From NCBI RefSeq assembly GCF_003946865.1, contig NZ_QXTH01000013.1, positions 1 through 64,000 of the forward strand: 64,000 nucleotides of DNA, written 5' to 3'. Positions 63,426 through 64,000 of this stretch are shown in pieces. Source of the DNA: Antribacter gilvus. Lineage in GTDB: Bacteria; Actinomycetota; Actinomycetes; Actinomycetales; Cellulomonadaceae. The notes below the pieces were generated by a model that did no database searches, was not told the DNA's origin, and saw nothing but the letters and a program-made list of their open reading frames with translations. Positions within the stretch are counted from its first letter, which is position 1; the number at the start of each line of letters is the position of its first letter. A program made the position numbers and the translations under genes.

Positions 63426-64000
63426 TCATGCGTCGGCGAGCACCTGCTCCAGCGACTCCTCGCCCATCCGGCGGATCCAGGCGTTCTCCGGCCCGGACTC
63501 GAACATCGACGTCGACATCGTGAGCGCCCAGCCGCGGGCCCGCAGCCACACCGGGTCGTCGGCCGGGTAGAGCGCGGCGAGGGCGGCCCGGAACGCCGAG
63601 CGCCCGGCGGGGCCGAGCACCAGCCACGCCGTGGCCAGGTCTGTGGCGGGGTCGCCGGACGTCAGGTCGCCGAAGTCGACGACGGCGGCCAGACCGCCGT
63701 CGTCGGACACGAGCACGTTGCCGGCGTGCAGGTCGCCGTGCAGCCACACGGCCGGGCCCGCCCAGGCGGGCGACTCCACGAGGTGCGACCACAGCGCGAG
63801 GACCCGACCGGCGTCGGGCAGCAGGCCCTGGTCCGCGCGGCGGCGCACCGCCGCGGTGCGCGTGCCGAGCGGGACCCCGCGCACCGGGTTCGCCGGGGCG
63901 TCCGCGGGCGCGGGGACGTGCAGGGCCGCGACGAACCGGGCCAGCGGCCCGGCCAGGCCGTCTCGGGACCCCAGGGGCACGTCGGCGGCGCGCCGCCCGC
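63426..64000 (-). CDS. Aminoglycoside-phosphotransferase family protein (5' end beyond the window)
   Basis: The visible C-terminal 191 codons contain the kinase catalytic loop 'WLHGDLHAGNVLV' (HGD-x-H-x-x-N) and the metal-binding 'VVDFGDLTSGDPATDLATAW'. This is the APH/choline-kinase fold of the macrolide/aminoglycoside phosphotransferase group. The frame stays open through the right edge; the N-terminal lobe lies outside. Many chromosomal members act on unknown small molecules, so resistance is not implied. Confidence 0.85.
   Translation of the reverse strand, partial: GRRAADVPLGSRDGLAGPLARFVAALHVPAPADAPANPVRGVPLGTRTAAVRRRADQGLLPDAGRVLALWSHLVESPAWAGPAVWLHGDLHAGNVLVSDDGGLAAVVDFGDLTSGDPATDLATAWLVLGPAGRSAFRAALAALYPADDPVWLRARGWALTMSTSMFESGPENAWIRRMGEESLEQVLADA

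Overview
The window looks like a chromosomal segment of a very GC-rich actinobacterium. The conserved small families (DUF4193, DUF3093, DUF3710, DUF3159, DUF5998), the SepH division regulator, an F420-dependent glucose-6-phosphate dehydrogenase, frequent GTG starts and tightly packed genes point to Micrococcales, in the broad neighbourhood of Cellulomonas, Isoptericola and Promicromonospora. That placement is an inference from gene content, not a computed classification.

Bases 1-9,350 are a patchy accessory stretch: a gene fragment at the left edge, a probably 5'-truncated TPR gene, a VanZ-like protein, a TetR/DUF998 divergent pair with a palindrome between them, a methyltransferase, a small HAD-like protein, a frameshifted unknown gene, another unknown gene, a gene start with a strong ribosome binding site but no body, an MFS exporter divergent from an Lrp regulator, and a prolyl-iminopeptidase-like hydrolase that has lost its N-terminal oxyanion-hole region. 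Bases 9,530-16,434 carry the most unusual item: two translationally coupled genes (ATGA overlap). They encode a ~1,907-residue protein with a STAND/AAA-type NTPase core and a 394-residue partner ending in an RNRLSH motif of the HEPN type (R-x4-H). The cassette abuts the damaged hydrolase and reads less GC-rich than its surroundings. It is a candidate conflict or anti-phage system that I cannot match to a named one.

From about 16.6 kb onward the content is core-like: metH, a double-GNAT acetyltransferase, two tandem YhhN-type lysoplasmalogenases, then a leucine/isovalerate catabolic cluster (24-31 kb: enoyl-CoA hydratase, acyl-CoA dehydrogenase, a TetR regulator, biotin-dependent acyl-CoA carboxylase beta and alpha subunits, HMG-CoA lyase, fgd). 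Two nearly identical 18-bp operators lie in the two divergent promoter regions of this cluster, so the TetR protein probably controls the whole pathway and itself.

Further right are a HAD phosphatase, a macro-domain protein, a GNAT, a GH13 enzyme, the topoisomerase IV/gyrase A subunit, a GNAT-acyl-CoA-synthetase fusion, a DUF5998/phosphodiesterase/thymidine kinase operon, sepH, a TRIC-type channel, an inositol-phosphatase-like enzyme, a conserved block DUF4193-DUF3093-dut-DUF3710-OB-fold-DUF3159, paired TrkA-type K+ regulators divergent from a large APC/KimA-type permease, a TRAM RNA methyltransferase, aconitase with an 18-bp perfect palindrome in its promoter, and a TetR/hydrolase divergent pair around a 14-bp inverted repeat. 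An aminoglycoside-phosphotransferase-like gene runs off the right edge.

Intergenic regions hold many long perfect hairpins, most placed as terminators, and two dispersed repeat families. No rRNA, tRNA, CRISPR array or intact insertion sequence was recognised.
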